From Chitinophagales bacterium (GTDB lineage Bacteria; Bacteroidota; Bacteroidia; Chitinophagales; Saprospiraceae): 49,575 nucleotides of DNA. The notes beneath the pieces were generated by a model. It saw nothing but the letters and a program-made list of their open reading frames with translations, ran no database searches and was not told where the DNA came from. Both the position numbers and the translations under genes were made by a program. The stretch is from assembly GCA_026928325.1 (NCBI GenBank), contig JAIXKS010000034.1, forward strand, positions 1 to 49,575, given 5' to 3'. Positions 34,792-43,976 of the stretch are shown one piece after another (within the stretch, counting starts at the first letter, position 1; each line of letters begins with the position of its first letter).

Positions 34792-34816
34792 CTCACTAAA
34801 TAATGTAATATAGCAG

Positions 34817-34848
34817 CAAAGATAATACTAATAACAACAATTAACAAC
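34817..34848 (-). promoter_or_regulatory. promoter of the integrase gene
   Basis: On the minus strand: GTTG (34845-34848), 20 bp, then TATCTTTG (34817-34824), ending 45 bp before the integrase ATG. Same geometry as the pth and LMW-PTP promoters. Confidence 0.6.
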
Positions 34849-34953
34849 AAAATAATGTAAAATTGGAAAGTAAAATAAATTTATAAATATGCCCTATTTA
34901 CTTGCTTTTAGTTAGCTTTTTTGTGTGGTTATTTATTGTTGCTAAATCCTGCT

Positions 34954-36336
34954 TTACTTTCCGATGCAAAATTTGCTAAAGATTGACTCTAAAAGGTCAT
35001 CGCTGGATACCTCACCAGTGATGCTTCCGAGATGATGAAGCCCTTCACGAATATCCATAGCTATAAGATCCGAGGAGAGATTATTGTCCATGCCTTCGAG
35101 TACTCTTTCGAGACTTAGCTTGGTCATGTTTAAAGCTTCTACATGTCGCGTATTGGTGAGAATCGTGCCTTCTGCCATGTGATAATGCTCCGTATAAAGC
35201 CGCAAATAATCAAATATTGGTTTTAAAGACGAGGCGGAGCGTGCAATTATATAAAAGGTAGGATTCTTTGATAAATGGCGAATGCTAGCTATCTTTTCTT
35301 CGGCAATCTCTGTGGTTACACAGTCTGCCTTATTGAGCAGGATAACTACTTGGGTATCTGGATCGATTTCCAAACTTTGAAAATCCTCCCAGATGGCGCT
35401 AGTTTCCTTTCTAATATCGTGGAGATAAAAGACGATTTCAGCTGCTTTGAGCTTTTGTATAGATCGCTCGATACCCAAGCCTTCTAAGGTGTCCGAGGTT
35501 TGACGTATTCCAGCTGTATCGATAAATCTAAAGGCGATTCCATCGATGACTAAGATATCTTCGATGACATCTCTAGTCGTTCCTGCAATATCACTTACTA
35601 AGGCTTTATCTTCGTTGAGGATGGTATTGAGTAGCGTGGATTTGCCGGCATTGGGAGGACCAATTATCGCCACAGGAATACCTTCTCGCACGCTATTTCC
35701 GTATTTAAAAGATTCCACCAGAGGATTAATGACGTTGATAATCTGATGAATTAATGCCCGTAACTGTCCTCGATGTGCAAACTCGACATCTTCCTCTGAA
35801 AAATCAAGTTCCAATTCGACAAGGGCTGCAAAGTCTATCAATTCTTGTCGGAGTTCCTTCAATCGTGAAGAAAAATGTCCTTTAAGTTGTTTGAGTGCAA
35901 TTTCTGAAGACTTCGCCGATGTTGCGTGAATAAGGTCTGCTATAGCTTCTGCCTGTGATAAATCTAACCGTCCGTGCAGAAAGGCTCTCAGCGTAAACTC
36001 TCCGGGATTAGCCAAGCGTGCGCCATTTTTTATTGCCAGATCAAGGATTTCTTTTACAATCTGTGGCGATCCATGACAAGAAATTTCTATACTATCTTCG
36101 GTTGTAAAAGTTCGAGGTGCTCTAAACACGGATACCATGACTTCGTCGATATCTTTGTCTCCATCCGATATCCACCCATAGTGAATCGTATGAGAAGCGG
36201 CTTCTGCAAGTGATGCACCTTTGAAGATATTATCACCGATTTCGAAAGACTTGTCTCCAGATAAGCGAATGACCGCCAAAGCACTTTGACCTTGTGGCGT
36301 AGCCGGCGCAATAATCGTATCTGTAAATCCATTCAT
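34954..36336 (-). CDS. mnmE: tRNA modification GTPase MnmE
   Basis: With MnmG it forms the 5-carboxymethylaminomethyl (or aminomethyl) group on U34 of certain tRNAs. The 460 residues are full length. The N-terminal folate-binding domain is followed by a helical domain and an inserted G domain with G1 GPPNAGKSTLLN (226-237), G3 DTAG (273-276) and G4 NKAD (335-338). The C-terminal FCIGK (456-460) is the conserved C-x-G-K end with the functional Cys. The last codons overlap the attachment-site repeat, so integration of the mobile element left the protein intact and replaced only DNA downstream of the stop. Confidence 0.98.
   Translation of the reverse strand: MNGFTDTIIAPATPQGQSALAVIRLSGDKSFEIGDNIFKGASLAEAASHTIHYGWISDGDKDIDEVMVSVFRAPRTFTTEDSIEISCHGSPQIVKEILDLAIKNGARLANPGEFTLRAFLHGRLDLSQAEAIADLIHATSAKSSEIALKQLKGHFSSRLKELRQELIDFAALVELELDFSEEDVEFAHRGQLRALIHQIINVINPLVESFKYGNSVREGIPVAIIGPPNAGKSTLLNTILNEDKALVSDIAGTTRDVIEDILVIDGIAFRFIDTAGIRQTSDTLEGLGIERSIQKLKAAEIVFYLHDIRKETSAIWEDFQSLEIDPDTQVVILLNKADCVTTEIAEEKIASIRHLSKNPTFYIIARSASSLKPIFDYLRLYTEHYHMAEGTILTNTRHVEALNMTKLSLERVLEGMDNNLSSDLIAMDIREGLHHLGSITGEVSSDDLLESIFSKFCIGK
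34955..34971. other. attachment site, mnmE-side copy
   Basis: TACTTTCCGATGCAAAA, spanning the codons for the end of MnmE (F-C-I-G-K-stop, read on the minus strand). Identical to 30230-30246. Confidence 0.85.
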
Positions 36337-36390
36337 AAAATATCTCCTATACCTATCCGCTCCTTCGAATATTGATTTGAATTAAAATAC

Positions 36391-36425
36391 CAACTTCTTC
36401 TCCTACCATAGGCTGGAAGAAGTTG
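36391..36425. terminator. possible terminator between the metal-binding gene and mnmE
   Basis: A 10-bp inverted repeat, CAACTTCTTC at 36391-36400 and GAAGAAGTTG at 36416-36425, with a 15-base loop. The T-run on the minus strand is short, so terminator activity is uncertain. Confidence 0.45.
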
Positions 36426-36462
36426 AATCCTTTAGGTTTTTTAAGTGCGTACCCTTAATTAA

Positions 36463-36819
36463 TTAAGATTTAGAAGTAGCTACTTTAGCTTCGTAACCTC
36501 TATCTTTGATGATGCCTATAATTTGATCAACACTAATTTTAGACGCATCATACTTTACCTTACTGATACCTGTCTCTAGCAAAGTACTACTTTCGATGAC
36601 GCCTTCTGTCTTTTTAAGCTTTCTATCGATACCATTGGCACAACCCATTTGACAAGTCATCCCTTTAACTTCGATATCTACGGATTTGATTTTTTCTTGG
36701 GCAGCAGTAGTTGCTGATTTGCTAGGTGTGGTCTGTGCATACAACGAAGTTTGAGCCGTAGCTACAAAAAAACCAACGATTACTAATGAAAATTTAATTA
36801 AATCAGATACTTGTTTCAT
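36463..36819 (-). CDS. secreted heavy-metal-associated (HMA) domain protein
   Basis: 118 residues from the Met at 36819, which begins a signal peptide (MKQVSDLIKFSLVIVGFFVA, cleavage near SLYAQ); the Met at 36861 would add 14 residues ahead of it. The mature protein is one ferredoxin-like HMA domain, VDIEVKGMTCQMGCANGIDRK, ending YEAKVA. The metal site reads GMTCQMGC, spacing CxxxC rather than the usual CxxC; this spacing is seen in other bacteroidetal HMA proteins. It probably binds copper or another soft metal in the periplasm. No metal-transport gene is adjacent. Confidence 0.82.
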   Translation of the reverse strand: MKQVSDLIKFSLVIVGFFVATAQTSLYAQTTPSKSATTAAQEKIKSVDIEVKGMTCQMGCANGIDRKLKKTEGVIESSTLLETGISKVKYDASKISVDQIIGIIKDRGYEAKVATSKS

Positions 36820-37043
36820 GATTATATTCGATTTTAATACGATAATGATATGAACATGCAATGCATTTCAAAACTATATAACTGATAATCAGCATAAATA
36901 GTTATCAAAAACTCAGTAAAAAACCTATGATTTGCATCATTAGTACTTATGTAACCATTCAGGTTTATGCTTTCAAATCCTAAAAATAGGCGCACTCTTG
37001 GATTAAAATTGATCCTACCTGAGTAGTTCTATTCTTAAATAAC

Positions 37044-39458
37044 CTACTTGAGTTTGAGACCCAAAGCCTTTTCTAATACTTCCGACATGTGGTTTACATA
37101 GGTAAACTTCATATTTTTGATATAGGCTTGCGGTATTTGCTCCACGTGTCTTCTATTGTCTTCACATAATAAGACCTCTTTGATGCCGGACCTTTTGGCT
37201 GCAAGTATCTTTTCTTTGATGCCACCTACAGGTAAAACCTTGCCCCGCAGGGTTATTTCTCCCGTCATTGCTAAGTGGGATTTAACTGCCTTTTGTTTTA
37301 ATACGGATGTCATCGCCGTTAACATCGTGATACCGGCACTCGGACCATCTTTGGGTATAGCGCCTTCTGGAACGTGAATATGAATGTCCGTTTTGTCAAA
37401 AGTATCCGGATCGATATCTAAGATTTTTGCATGTGCTTTAATATAACTCAAGGCGGTCGAAGCGGATTCTTTCATGACCTCACCAAGATTACCTGTAAGC
37501 GTGAGCTTTCCTTTGCCCGGTGCACTACTCGCTTCAATAAATAAGATGTCACCACCAACTTGAGTCCACGCCAAACCTACTGCTACGCCCGGCAAATCAA
37601 CCTTCGTATATTGATCACTGTCAAACTTAACTGGACCTAATGCCGACTTTATGTCTTCTTCGCTGAGTTTTGGATCATACTTTTCTTCCATGGCTACCTT
37701 TTTAGCTACTGACCGCATGACGCCTGCTAAGGTTCTATTGAGCGACCGTACGCCGGACTCTCGTGTATATTTTTGAATAATAAATTCAATCAATTTTGGC
37801 GAAAGACTGACATCATCATTCGTGATACCATGTTCTTTAATCTGAATTGGTACCAAGTGTTTCTTAGCGATTTCTATCTTTTCTTCGGTTGAATACCCAC
37901 TGATTTCTATGATTTCCATCCTATCCAATAGTGCTGGTTGAATGGTAGAGAGTGAATTGGCGGTAGCGATAAACAACACCTTAGACAAGTCATAATCTAA
38001 ATCCAGATAATTATCGTGAAATGTCGTGTTTTGCTCCGGATCGAGTACTTCCAACAAAGCTGAAGATGGATCTCCTCTAAAGTCTTTACCGATCTTATCG
38101 ATTTCATCCAAAATAAAAACCGGATTGGAGGTTTTTGCTTTTTTTATGGATTGGAGGATTCTTCCCGGCATAGCGCCTATGTAGGTACGTCGGTGTCCTC
38201 TGATTTCGCTTTCATCATGCAAGCCTCCTAGAGACATCCGTATAAAATGCCGTTTGAGTGCCGTTGCAATGGATTTGCCCAAACTGGTTTTTCCAACACC
38301 CGGAGGACCGACTAAACAAATAATCGGCGCTTTCATATCGCCTTTTAGCTTAAGTACCGCTAAGTGTTCGAGAATCCTATTTTTGACATCATCGAGACCA
38401 AAATGATCTTTGTCAAGGACGGCGCGTACTTTTTTAAGATTGAAGTTGTCCTTTGACGTATCATCCCAAGGAAGATCCAATAAAAACTCCAAATAATTCA
38501 AAGTTACAGAATACTCGGCGATTTGAGGGTTGATCCGTCTCGCTTTTGCAATTTCGCTATCGAAAGCCTCTTTGGCATAGGTTGGCCACTTTTTGGCATC
38601 GGCTCTCACTTGGAGCTTATTGAGTTCTTCCTCTTGTGGATTACCGCCAAGTTCTTCTTGAATCGTTTTGAGCTGTTGATTCAAAAAATATTCTTTTTGT
38701 TGTTTTTCAAGTTCAGTCCTGACCTTTGACTCGATCTGACTTTTAACTTGAAGCAACTGCAATTCATTATTCATGGCATTCATGACCATATGTGCTTTTT
38801 GCAGATAGTCATTTTGTGCAAGAATTTCTTGTTTCTTTTCTATGCTCAGATTGATATTGGAGGCGATGAAGTTGACCAAAAACCCTTTATTCTTGATATT
38901 ATCCAACATCATTTTGGCATCTGAAGGAATATTGGGTGACAATTCGATAATCTGATAGGCATAATCCTTTATCGAAGAGGCCATAGCATCAAATTCGACG
39001 TGCTTTTCGGGTACTGCCTCATCTAAAACATGAACGGTTGCTTCAAGCATTTTGGCATTATCCATGAAAGTATCCGGCTTAAACCTACTTCTACCCTGAA
39101 GGATGGCAGTCGTACTTCCATCGGGCATTTTTAAAATTTTCATGATACGGGCTACCGTTCCTACATCGTACAGCGTATCCGCATCCGGATCCTCATTATC
39201 GATATCCCTTTGCGTTAAAACACCCAAAAGTTTATCGCCTTTTTCAGCTTTCATTAAGGCTTTAATCGATTTATCTCGACCAACCGTAATAGGAATAACG
39301 ACACCCGGAAAAAGCACCGTATTTTTTAGTGCTAAGATCGGCATTAACTTATTGTATTGATCGTCAAAATTCAATTCATCATCTCCAAGGCTGAAAACCG
39401 GGATGAAATCACCTTCTTCTTGTATATCACTCATTCTATATAGCTGTTTATCAAACAT
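37044..39458 (-). CDS. lon: ATP-dependent protease Lon
   Basis: An 804-residue cytosolic protease that degrades misfolded and regulatory proteins. The N-terminal LON substrate-binding domain (PILALKNTVLFPGVVIPITV) is followed by a coiled-coil region, the AAA+ module with Walker A GPPGVGKTS from residue 384, and the Ser-Lys protease domain with S707 in DGPSAGITM and K748 in GGIKEKILAAK. Length is normal for Bacteroidota. The start could also be the Met at 39434, eight residues inside. It is divergent from pth. Confidence 0.97.
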   Translation of the reverse strand: MFDKQLYRMSDIQEEGDFIPVFSLGDDELNFDDQYNKLMPILALKNTVLFPGVVIPITVGRDKSIKALMKAEKGDKLLGVLTQRDIDNEDPDADTLYDVGTVARIMKILKMPDGSTTAILQGRSRFKPDTFMDNAKMLEATVHVLDEAVPEKHVEFDAMASSIKDYAYQIIELSPNIPSDAKMMLDNIKNKGFLVNFIASNINLSIEKKQEILAQNDYLQKAHMVMNAMNNELQLLQVKSQIESKVRTELEKQQKEYFLNQQLKTIQEELGGNPQEEELNKLQVRADAKKWPTYAKEAFDSEIAKARRINPQIAEYSVTLNYLEFLLDLPWDDTSKDNFNLKKVRAVLDKDHFGLDDVKNRILEHLAVLKLKGDMKAPIICLVGPPGVGKTSLGKSIATALKRHFIRMSLGGLHDESEIRGHRRTYIGAMPGRILQSIKKAKTSNPVFILDEIDKIGKDFRGDPSSALLEVLDPEQNTTFHDNYLDLDYDLSKVLFIATANSLSTIQPALLDRMEIIEISGYSTEEKIEIAKKHLVPIQIKEHGITNDDVSLSPKLIEFIIQKYTRESGVRSLNRTLAGVMRSVAKKVAMEEKYDPKLSEEDIKSALGPVKFDSDQYTKVDLPGVAVGLAWTQVGGDILFIEASSAPGKGKLTLTGNLGEVMKESASTALSYIKAHAKILDIDPDTFDKTDIHIHVPEGAIPKDGPSAGITMLTAMTSVLKQKAVKSHLAMTGEITLRGKVLPVGGIKEKILAAKRSGIKEVLLCEDNRRHVEQIPQAYIKNMKFTYVNHMSEVLEKALGLKLK

Positions 39459-39576
39459 GACCCGAAAATTGTTAGGTATATCATTGAATCAATTTATATA
39501 CCAACCCACAAAAACACGCTTTTTGGTATAATATTGTCATAATTTTAGATTTTGTATAAGACAATTTGTCAGTAAA

Positions 39577-39608
39577 GTTGGCATATCGGATATAAACAAT
39601 TATTTTTG
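39577..39608 (+). promoter_or_regulatory. promoter of pth
   Basis: GTTG (39577-39580), 20 bp, then TATTTTTG (39601-39608). The first in-frame ATG of pth is only four bases beyond the -7 box, so transcription probably begins at or just past that ATG. Confidence 0.6.
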
Positions 39609-39612
39609 CAAT

Positions 39613-40227
39613 ATGTTAGCATGGTTAAAAAATCTTTTTAATCCTAAACAGGAACCAGAGGATCCAATGAAATATTTGATAGTTGGGTTGGGCAATATGG
39701 GCGCTGAGTACGAACATACCCGACATAATATAGGTTTTGATGTAGTTGATTATCTCGCTCGTGACGCTGCCGCCTCTTGGGTGCAAAATACGCACGGAGA
39801 TCTCGCCGAATTTAAGCATAAAGGGCGTACCCTGATATTGCTAAAACCGACGACGTATATGAATTTAAGCGGAAAAGCAGTAAGATATTGGGTAGATAAG
39901 CACAAAATCTTGCCAGAAAACCTTCTGGTCGTTGTCGATGATTTACACCTTGATCTCGGCAAAATGCGCTTGCGCAATAAGGGTAGTGATGGTGGCCACA
40001 ATGGTCTTAAAGATATCGAAGCCAAACTCGGAAACAACCAATATATTCGACTTCGCATGGGTATAGGCAAGGATTTTCATCCTGGTCAACAAGTGAATTT
40101 CGTCCTTGGCAAATGGAAGTCACACGAAAAAGAAGCGGTAGATCTGATGATAGAGAAAGCCGCTAAAGCAGTCAAAAATTTCACTACGATTGGCCTAAAA
40201 CTTACCATGGATGACTTGAATAGATAG
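39613..40227 (+). CDS. pth: peptidyl-tRNA hydrolase
   Basis: The enzyme cleaves the ester bond of peptidyl-tRNA released from stalled ribosomes. Family motifs are KYLIVGLGNMGAEYEHTRHN (residues 20-39, with catalytic H38), PTTYMNLSG (79-87), and DDLHLDLGKMRLRNKGSDGG followed by HNGLKDI. The frame opens with an 18-residue extension, MLAWLKNLFNPKQEPEDP, before the Met at 39667 where many Pth proteins start. The promoter -7 box lies four bases upstream of 39613, so translation from 39613 would need an essentially leaderless mRNA; 39667 is a serious alternative. A strong terminator follows at 40332. Confidence 0.95.
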   Translation: MLAWLKNLFNPKQEPEDPMKYLIVGLGNMGAEYEHTRHNIGFDVVDYLARDAAASWVQNTHGDLAEFKHKGRTLILLKPTTYMNLSGKAVRYWVDKHKILPENLLVVVDDLHLDLGKMRLRNKGSDGGHNGLKDIEAKLGNNQYIRLRMGIGKDFHPGQQVNFVLGKWKSHEKEAVDLMIEKAAKAVKNFTTIGLKLTMDDLNR

Positions 40228-40331
40228 TATATGATATGACCGATTTTTGTCCATATACCATATACTGCAATCCCTATCCTCTTCTAAAAACCATTGATGA
40301 AGATAGCAAATTTGTCATGTAGCCAGATATA

Positions 40332-40374
40332 AAAAAACAAGCTGAAAATCATCGCGACTTTCAGCTTGTTTTTT
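40332..40374. terminator. bidirectional Rho-independent terminator between pth and the M28 peptidase gene
   Basis: A 16-bp stem, AAAAAACAAGCTGAAA with TTTCAGCTTGTTTTTT, around an 11-base loop. T-runs on both strands serve these convergent genes. Confidence 0.9.
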
Positions 40375-40408
40375 ATGATTCATACAATCAGTATATCCAA
40401 GGCAAATT

Positions 40409-42619
40409 TTAGAATTTTATAGAAACCTTCATCTCTTTTCCATTTCTAATGATAGTAGCTGGAACTTCATCACCTGTGGTAAACTTCGTAAGACACTCCA
40501 TGTAGGAATATACTTCCTTGATTTTACAATCTCCGATTTGAGTAAGGATGTCACCTGCTTGGATTCCTGCTTTAGAAGCCGGTCGATCATCTACAACACC
40601 ATCAATGTGGAGTCCGTCATTGGTATCTGCATAACTTGGCATAACACCGAGTGTAACTTTATATTTTGGAACGGCTTTGCCTTGCTGAATTTTAGTTTTT
40701 GCAAAAGGTATTTCCATTTGTTCCTCCAAGGCATTAGTTATATTGAAAACATATTCGGTTATCAATTTTACACCGTTGTAATTGATTCTATTTTCGTCAT
40801 CGCTAGGTTTGTGATAATCTTCATGCGTTCCTGTAAACATAAAAAGCACAGGAATGTCTTTCAGATAAAAAGACGTATGGTCAGATGGACCAACGCCACT
40901 GCTATCAATCGCAATATTGAAGCCGGCCGGTTTGTTTTGCTCGATAAGTTTTCCGAAAATAGGCGATGATCCAACACCTCCGACAGTCAATTCTTTATCC
41001 TTATTTAATCGACCCACCATATCTAGATTGATCATGGCTATAGGATTGGGATAGTCTTGCTTTACAGATTCTGCAAGGTGTTTCGAACCTATCAATCCGT
41101 CCTCTTCACCTGAAAAGAACGCAAAAACATAGTTGGCTTTTTCTTGTGTGCTATTGGTAGCATAAATTCTAGCCAATTCAAGTACAGAAGCTGTTCCGGA
41201 AGCATTATCGTCTGCTCCATTATGAATTTGCCCATGTGAATTTACCAATGTGGAATTATTGTGTTCATTCAACCCTAAGTGATCATAATGGGCACCGATG
41301 ACGATTGTTTTATCTGCCCCATTATCGAGATATCCTACTACATTTTTTCCGATGATATGCTTTTTGTCGCTATTTTCATCATGCGGATTAACTCTATAAT
41401 CGTACTCAAAAGGTAAGATAGATGCTTTTAAACCCATATTGACCAATTGCTCATAAAGATACATTGCCGCTTGAGTTTCGCCCTTACTTCCGGTCAATCT
41501 ACCCATTAATTCATCAGACGCTAGATAAGAAATCGTCTGCTTTAAATAATCTGTATTTATCAATTCTGCCTCATCTGTATCTACCCAGTCTGCAATAAAA
41601 ACATTGGTTTCGTGGGCAACTTCACCCAATCTATTGCTTGAAAAAGCTAATTTTTTGCCATCTGGAGAAAACATCGGAAATGCGTTAAATTCACTCTCAA
41701 ACGTAATCTGTCGAAGGTTCGACCCGTCTATATCAATGGAGTAAATCTGAAAATCATATCCTCTTGTCGAATGATGATTAGAAGAAAACAATATTTTTTT
41801 GTCTGAAGGGTGAAAATATGGAGACCAATTGGCTTTGCCTAAATGGGTGATTTGCTTTAAATCGGTACCATCAATATTCATGGTATAAATTTCCATATTT
41901 GTAGGAGCAACTAGATTTTCTGCCAAAAGATCCTTATATTCTTTGATTTCTTCTGGTGTTTTTGGTCTTGAAGAGCGGAAAACCAACTTTTTAGAGTCGT
42001 GAGAGAAGAAGGCACCTCCATCATAACCGAGTTCAGAAGTCAATTGTATGAGGTTTTTGCCATCAACATCCATTCTCCACAATTCAAGATCTCCACTTCT
42101 TGTTGAAGTAAAAACGATGTATTTGCCATCCGGAGACAATACTGCTTCTGCGTTATATCCAGGAGTATTGGTAAGCTGCTTAACAATCTTGCCCTTTAGA
42201 TCTGCGACATAAATGTCAAATTCAGGATAGAGTGGCCACAAATACTTTCCGTCTTTTCGCGGTTCCGGTTTTGGCGGACAAGCCTTATCAGCCTTATGCG
42301 TTGATGCATACAAGATATGCTTGCCATCCGGCATAAAAAAGGAACAAGTCGTTCTTCCCAAACCGGTAGAAATCAATTTAAGATCTGATGTTTTATAGTT
42401 GGACTTATTGAGTTCAAGCATATAAATTTGGTCACAATGCGCTCCTATCGCCGGATTGGTGACCTGCATAGTTAGTCTTTTACTGTCTGGTGAAAAATAA
42501 GCTTCTGCATTATCTCCACCATAAGTGAGCTTAGTAATATTTTTTAGATTTCTTTCTTGCGCAAATGCAACGATGGAAAAACCTAAAAAGATGAAAGAAA
42601 ATAATTGTTTCATATTCAT
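40409..42619 (-). CDS. secreted M28 aminopeptidase with TolB-like propeller and PDZ domain
   Basis: A 736-residue exported protein; signal peptide MKQLFSFIFLGFSIVAFA begins at the Met at 42613, two residues inside the open frame. The N-terminal half carries PD40/WD40-like repeats (FSPDGKKLAFSSNR and similar), forming a TolB-type propeller. Then comes an M28 zinc peptidase: GAHYDHLG (His 444), GADDNASGTASVLELAR, FFSGEEDGLIGSKH, NLDMVGR, and GPSDHTSFYLKDIPVLFMFT with the last His ligand in GTHEDYHKPSDD. The C-terminal 90 residues are PDZ-like (DDRPASKAGIQAGDILTQIG). It probably trims peptides in the periplasm or at the surface. A -7 box TATCTTTG lies upstream (42646-42653, minus). Confidence 0.9.
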   Translation of the reverse strand: MNMKQLFSFIFLGFSIVAFAQERNLKNITKLTYGGDNAEAYFSPDSKRLTMQVTNPAIGAHCDQIYMLELNKSNYKTSDLKLISTGLGRTTCSFFMPDGKHILYASTHKADKACPPKPEPRKDGKYLWPLYPEFDIYVADLKGKIVKQLTNTPGYNAEAVLSPDGKYIVFTSTRSGDLELWRMDVDGKNLIQLTSELGYDGGAFFSHDSKKLVFRSSRPKTPEEIKEYKDLLAENLVAPTNMEIYTMNIDGTDLKQITHLGKANWSPYFHPSDKKILFSSNHHSTRGYDFQIYSIDIDGSNLRQITFESEFNAFPMFSPDGKKLAFSSNRLGEVAHETNVFIADWVDTDEAELINTDYLKQTISYLASDELMGRLTGSKGETQAAMYLYEQLVNMGLKASILPFEYDYRVNPHDENSDKKHIIGKNVVGYLDNGADKTIVIGAHYDHLGLNEHNNSTLVNSHGQIHNGADDNASGTASVLELARIYATNSTQEKANYVFAFFSGEEDGLIGSKHLAESVKQDYPNPIAMINLDMVGRLNKDKELTVGGVGSSPIFGKLIEQNKPAGFNIAIDSSGVGPSDHTSFYLKDIPVLFMFTGTHEDYHKPSDDENRINYNGVKLITEYVFNITNALEEQMEIPFAKTKIQQGKAVPKYKVTLGVMPSYADTNDGLHIDGVVDDRPASKAGIQAGDILTQIGDCKIKEVYSYMECLTKFTTGDEVPATIIRNGKEMKVSIKF

Positions 42620-42941
42620 TATTGGTTTGATTTAAAATTTGGGCGCAAAGATATTAGGAATAACCGTAATTATAGGCAACACCCGGCAGTGGACTTATCA
42701 CAAGAATGTAAAATTTTACCCGTTTTGAGATTTATTCAAAAGTATTCGGATTGAAAAACAATAGAATTGCTTATCACTGGCTAAAACTCCCTAAAAAAAG
42801 CAAAGAGGCTCATGACAAAATAGCTTATCTTTATCCCACCAAATTATTACAAAAGTAGGGTTCTTTTTTTAGAAAAAAATTTGGGTACCGCTGCTTTGTA
42901 TCCAATGTACCAATGGATTAAATTGTGACTTTGAGGTAGTA
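42620..42941. other. 322-bp spacer between two minus-strand peptidase genes
   Basis: No gene is seen. Besides the -7 box for the M28 peptidase (42646-42653), it contains a perfect 12-bp palindrome GTAAAATTTTAC at 42708-42719, whose role is unknown. Confidence 0.35.
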
Positions 42942-43796
42942 TTATCTCAACAGCTCTCCGAAAGTATCGCCTTGCTTGATATCTCCCGATTTAAAGCCTC
43001 TCGTAAACCATTCTACACGTTGCTTTGAGGTACCGTGCGTATAGGTTTCCGGCTGAGTGTAACCTTGTGTCGATTTCTGAATATGGTCATCTCCTACGGA
43101 CGCTGCTGCATTCATCGCGTCTTCCACATCACCTTGCTCGAGATAATTTTGTTCGTAATGCGCCCAAACTCCGGCCAAGTAATCCGCTTGCAATTCGGTA
43201 GCAACTTGAATTTTATTACCTTGAACCTGGCTAGATTGTCGTTGGATATTGTGTGTTTCTTGTAATATGCCTAGCAAATTCTGAACGTGGTGTCCTACTT
43301 CATGAGCAATAATATAGGCGATGGCAAAATCACCACCTTTCGCCCCAAACCGATTTCTAAGCACATTCAAAAACGCTAAATCCATATATACGGTTTGGTC
43401 TGCCGGACAATAAAATGGCCCGGTATTTCCATTGGCTCCACCACATCCCGAAGTCGTCGCATCCGTAAAAAGTACCATTTTAGGCTCTTTATAGGTCAAT
43501 CCATTTTGTTTGAATACCTGATGCCATGTATCTTCTGTAGAAGCAAGAACTGTAGAAACAAAATCTCCAACCATGCTTTCTTCAGCTGTTAATGGTCGAT
43601 CTTGCTGCGTTTGTGTAGGTTGTTGCATTTGATTAACCAAAGCATCCGTGAGATCTTGTGGATCACCTCCTAAAAAAACTTGAATTAATAAGAATATAAG
43701 GCCTAAAGCACCACCACCCGTAGCAATTTTTCCGGTTGTACTCATACCTCTTCTATCTTCAAGATTATCGCTTTTGCGACGACCTTCCCATTTCAT
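42942..43796 (-). CDS. YpfJ-like neutral zinc metallopeptidase
   Basis: A 284-residue membrane-anchored protease of the 'putative neutral zinc metallopeptidase' family. It starts with the family's basic N terminus (MKWEGRRKSDNLEDRRG), then one transmembrane helix at about 25-43 (TGGGALGLIFLLIQVFLGG). The zinc site is HEVGHH at 165-170, with a downstream ELQADYLAGVWA that supplies the third ligand. SGCGGANGNTGPFYCPADQT matches the conserved Cys-containing loop. Only the domain after the helix is expected outside the cytoplasm. A -7-like TATTTTTG lies upstream (43897-43904, minus). Substrates are unknown. Confidence 0.93.
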   Translation of the reverse strand: MKWEGRRKSDNLEDRRGMSTTGKIATGGGALGLIFLLIQVFLGGDPQDLTDALVNQMQQPTQTQQDRPLTAEESMVGDFVSTVLASTEDTWHQVFKQNGLTYKEPKMVLFTDATTSGCGGANGNTGPFYCPADQTVYMDLAFLNVLRNRFGAKGGDFAIAYIIAHEVGHHVQNLLGILQETHNIQRQSSQVQGNKIQVATELQADYLAGVWAHYEQNYLEQGDVEDAMNAAASVGDDHIQKSTQGYTQPETYTHGTSKQRVEWFTRGFKSGDIKQGDTFGELLR

Positions 43797-43976
43797 ATAT
43801 TTTCAGTTTTATATTTAAATCAATAAAATCACAACAATATTAAGACTTAAATTGCAATTAATAGTTACATATCTTCTACAATTATTAAAAAAATAGCAAA
43901 AATAGGCCACTTTGTAGATGTATCTCCTGCAATATTGGAAGATAGGATCTTATGATGAACCCAGTGGATGAATGTA

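Larger units (their letters stand above)
30230..34971 (-). mobile_element. integrative element in the 3' end of mnmE, with II/X-type replication gene
   Basis: The element is bounded by a 17-bp direct repeat, TACTTTCCGATGCAAAA, at 30230-30246 and 34955-34971; the right copy lies in the last codons of mnmE. One repeat plus the interior is 4725 bp. All genes run on the minus strand: integrase, an unknown 281-residue protein, an excisionase-like HTH protein, an unknown 181-residue protein, a phage/plasmid II/X-type replication protein and an HTH-like protein. The integrase gene lies next to the mnmE-side end. No structural phage, relaxase or resistance gene is visible. Confidence 0.88.

Noticed and set aside
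30230-34971. Complete filamentous prophage
   Set aside because: Only the replication gene is phage-like. There is no Zot/pI-type ATPase, no small coat proteins with a transmembrane helix and no secretin.
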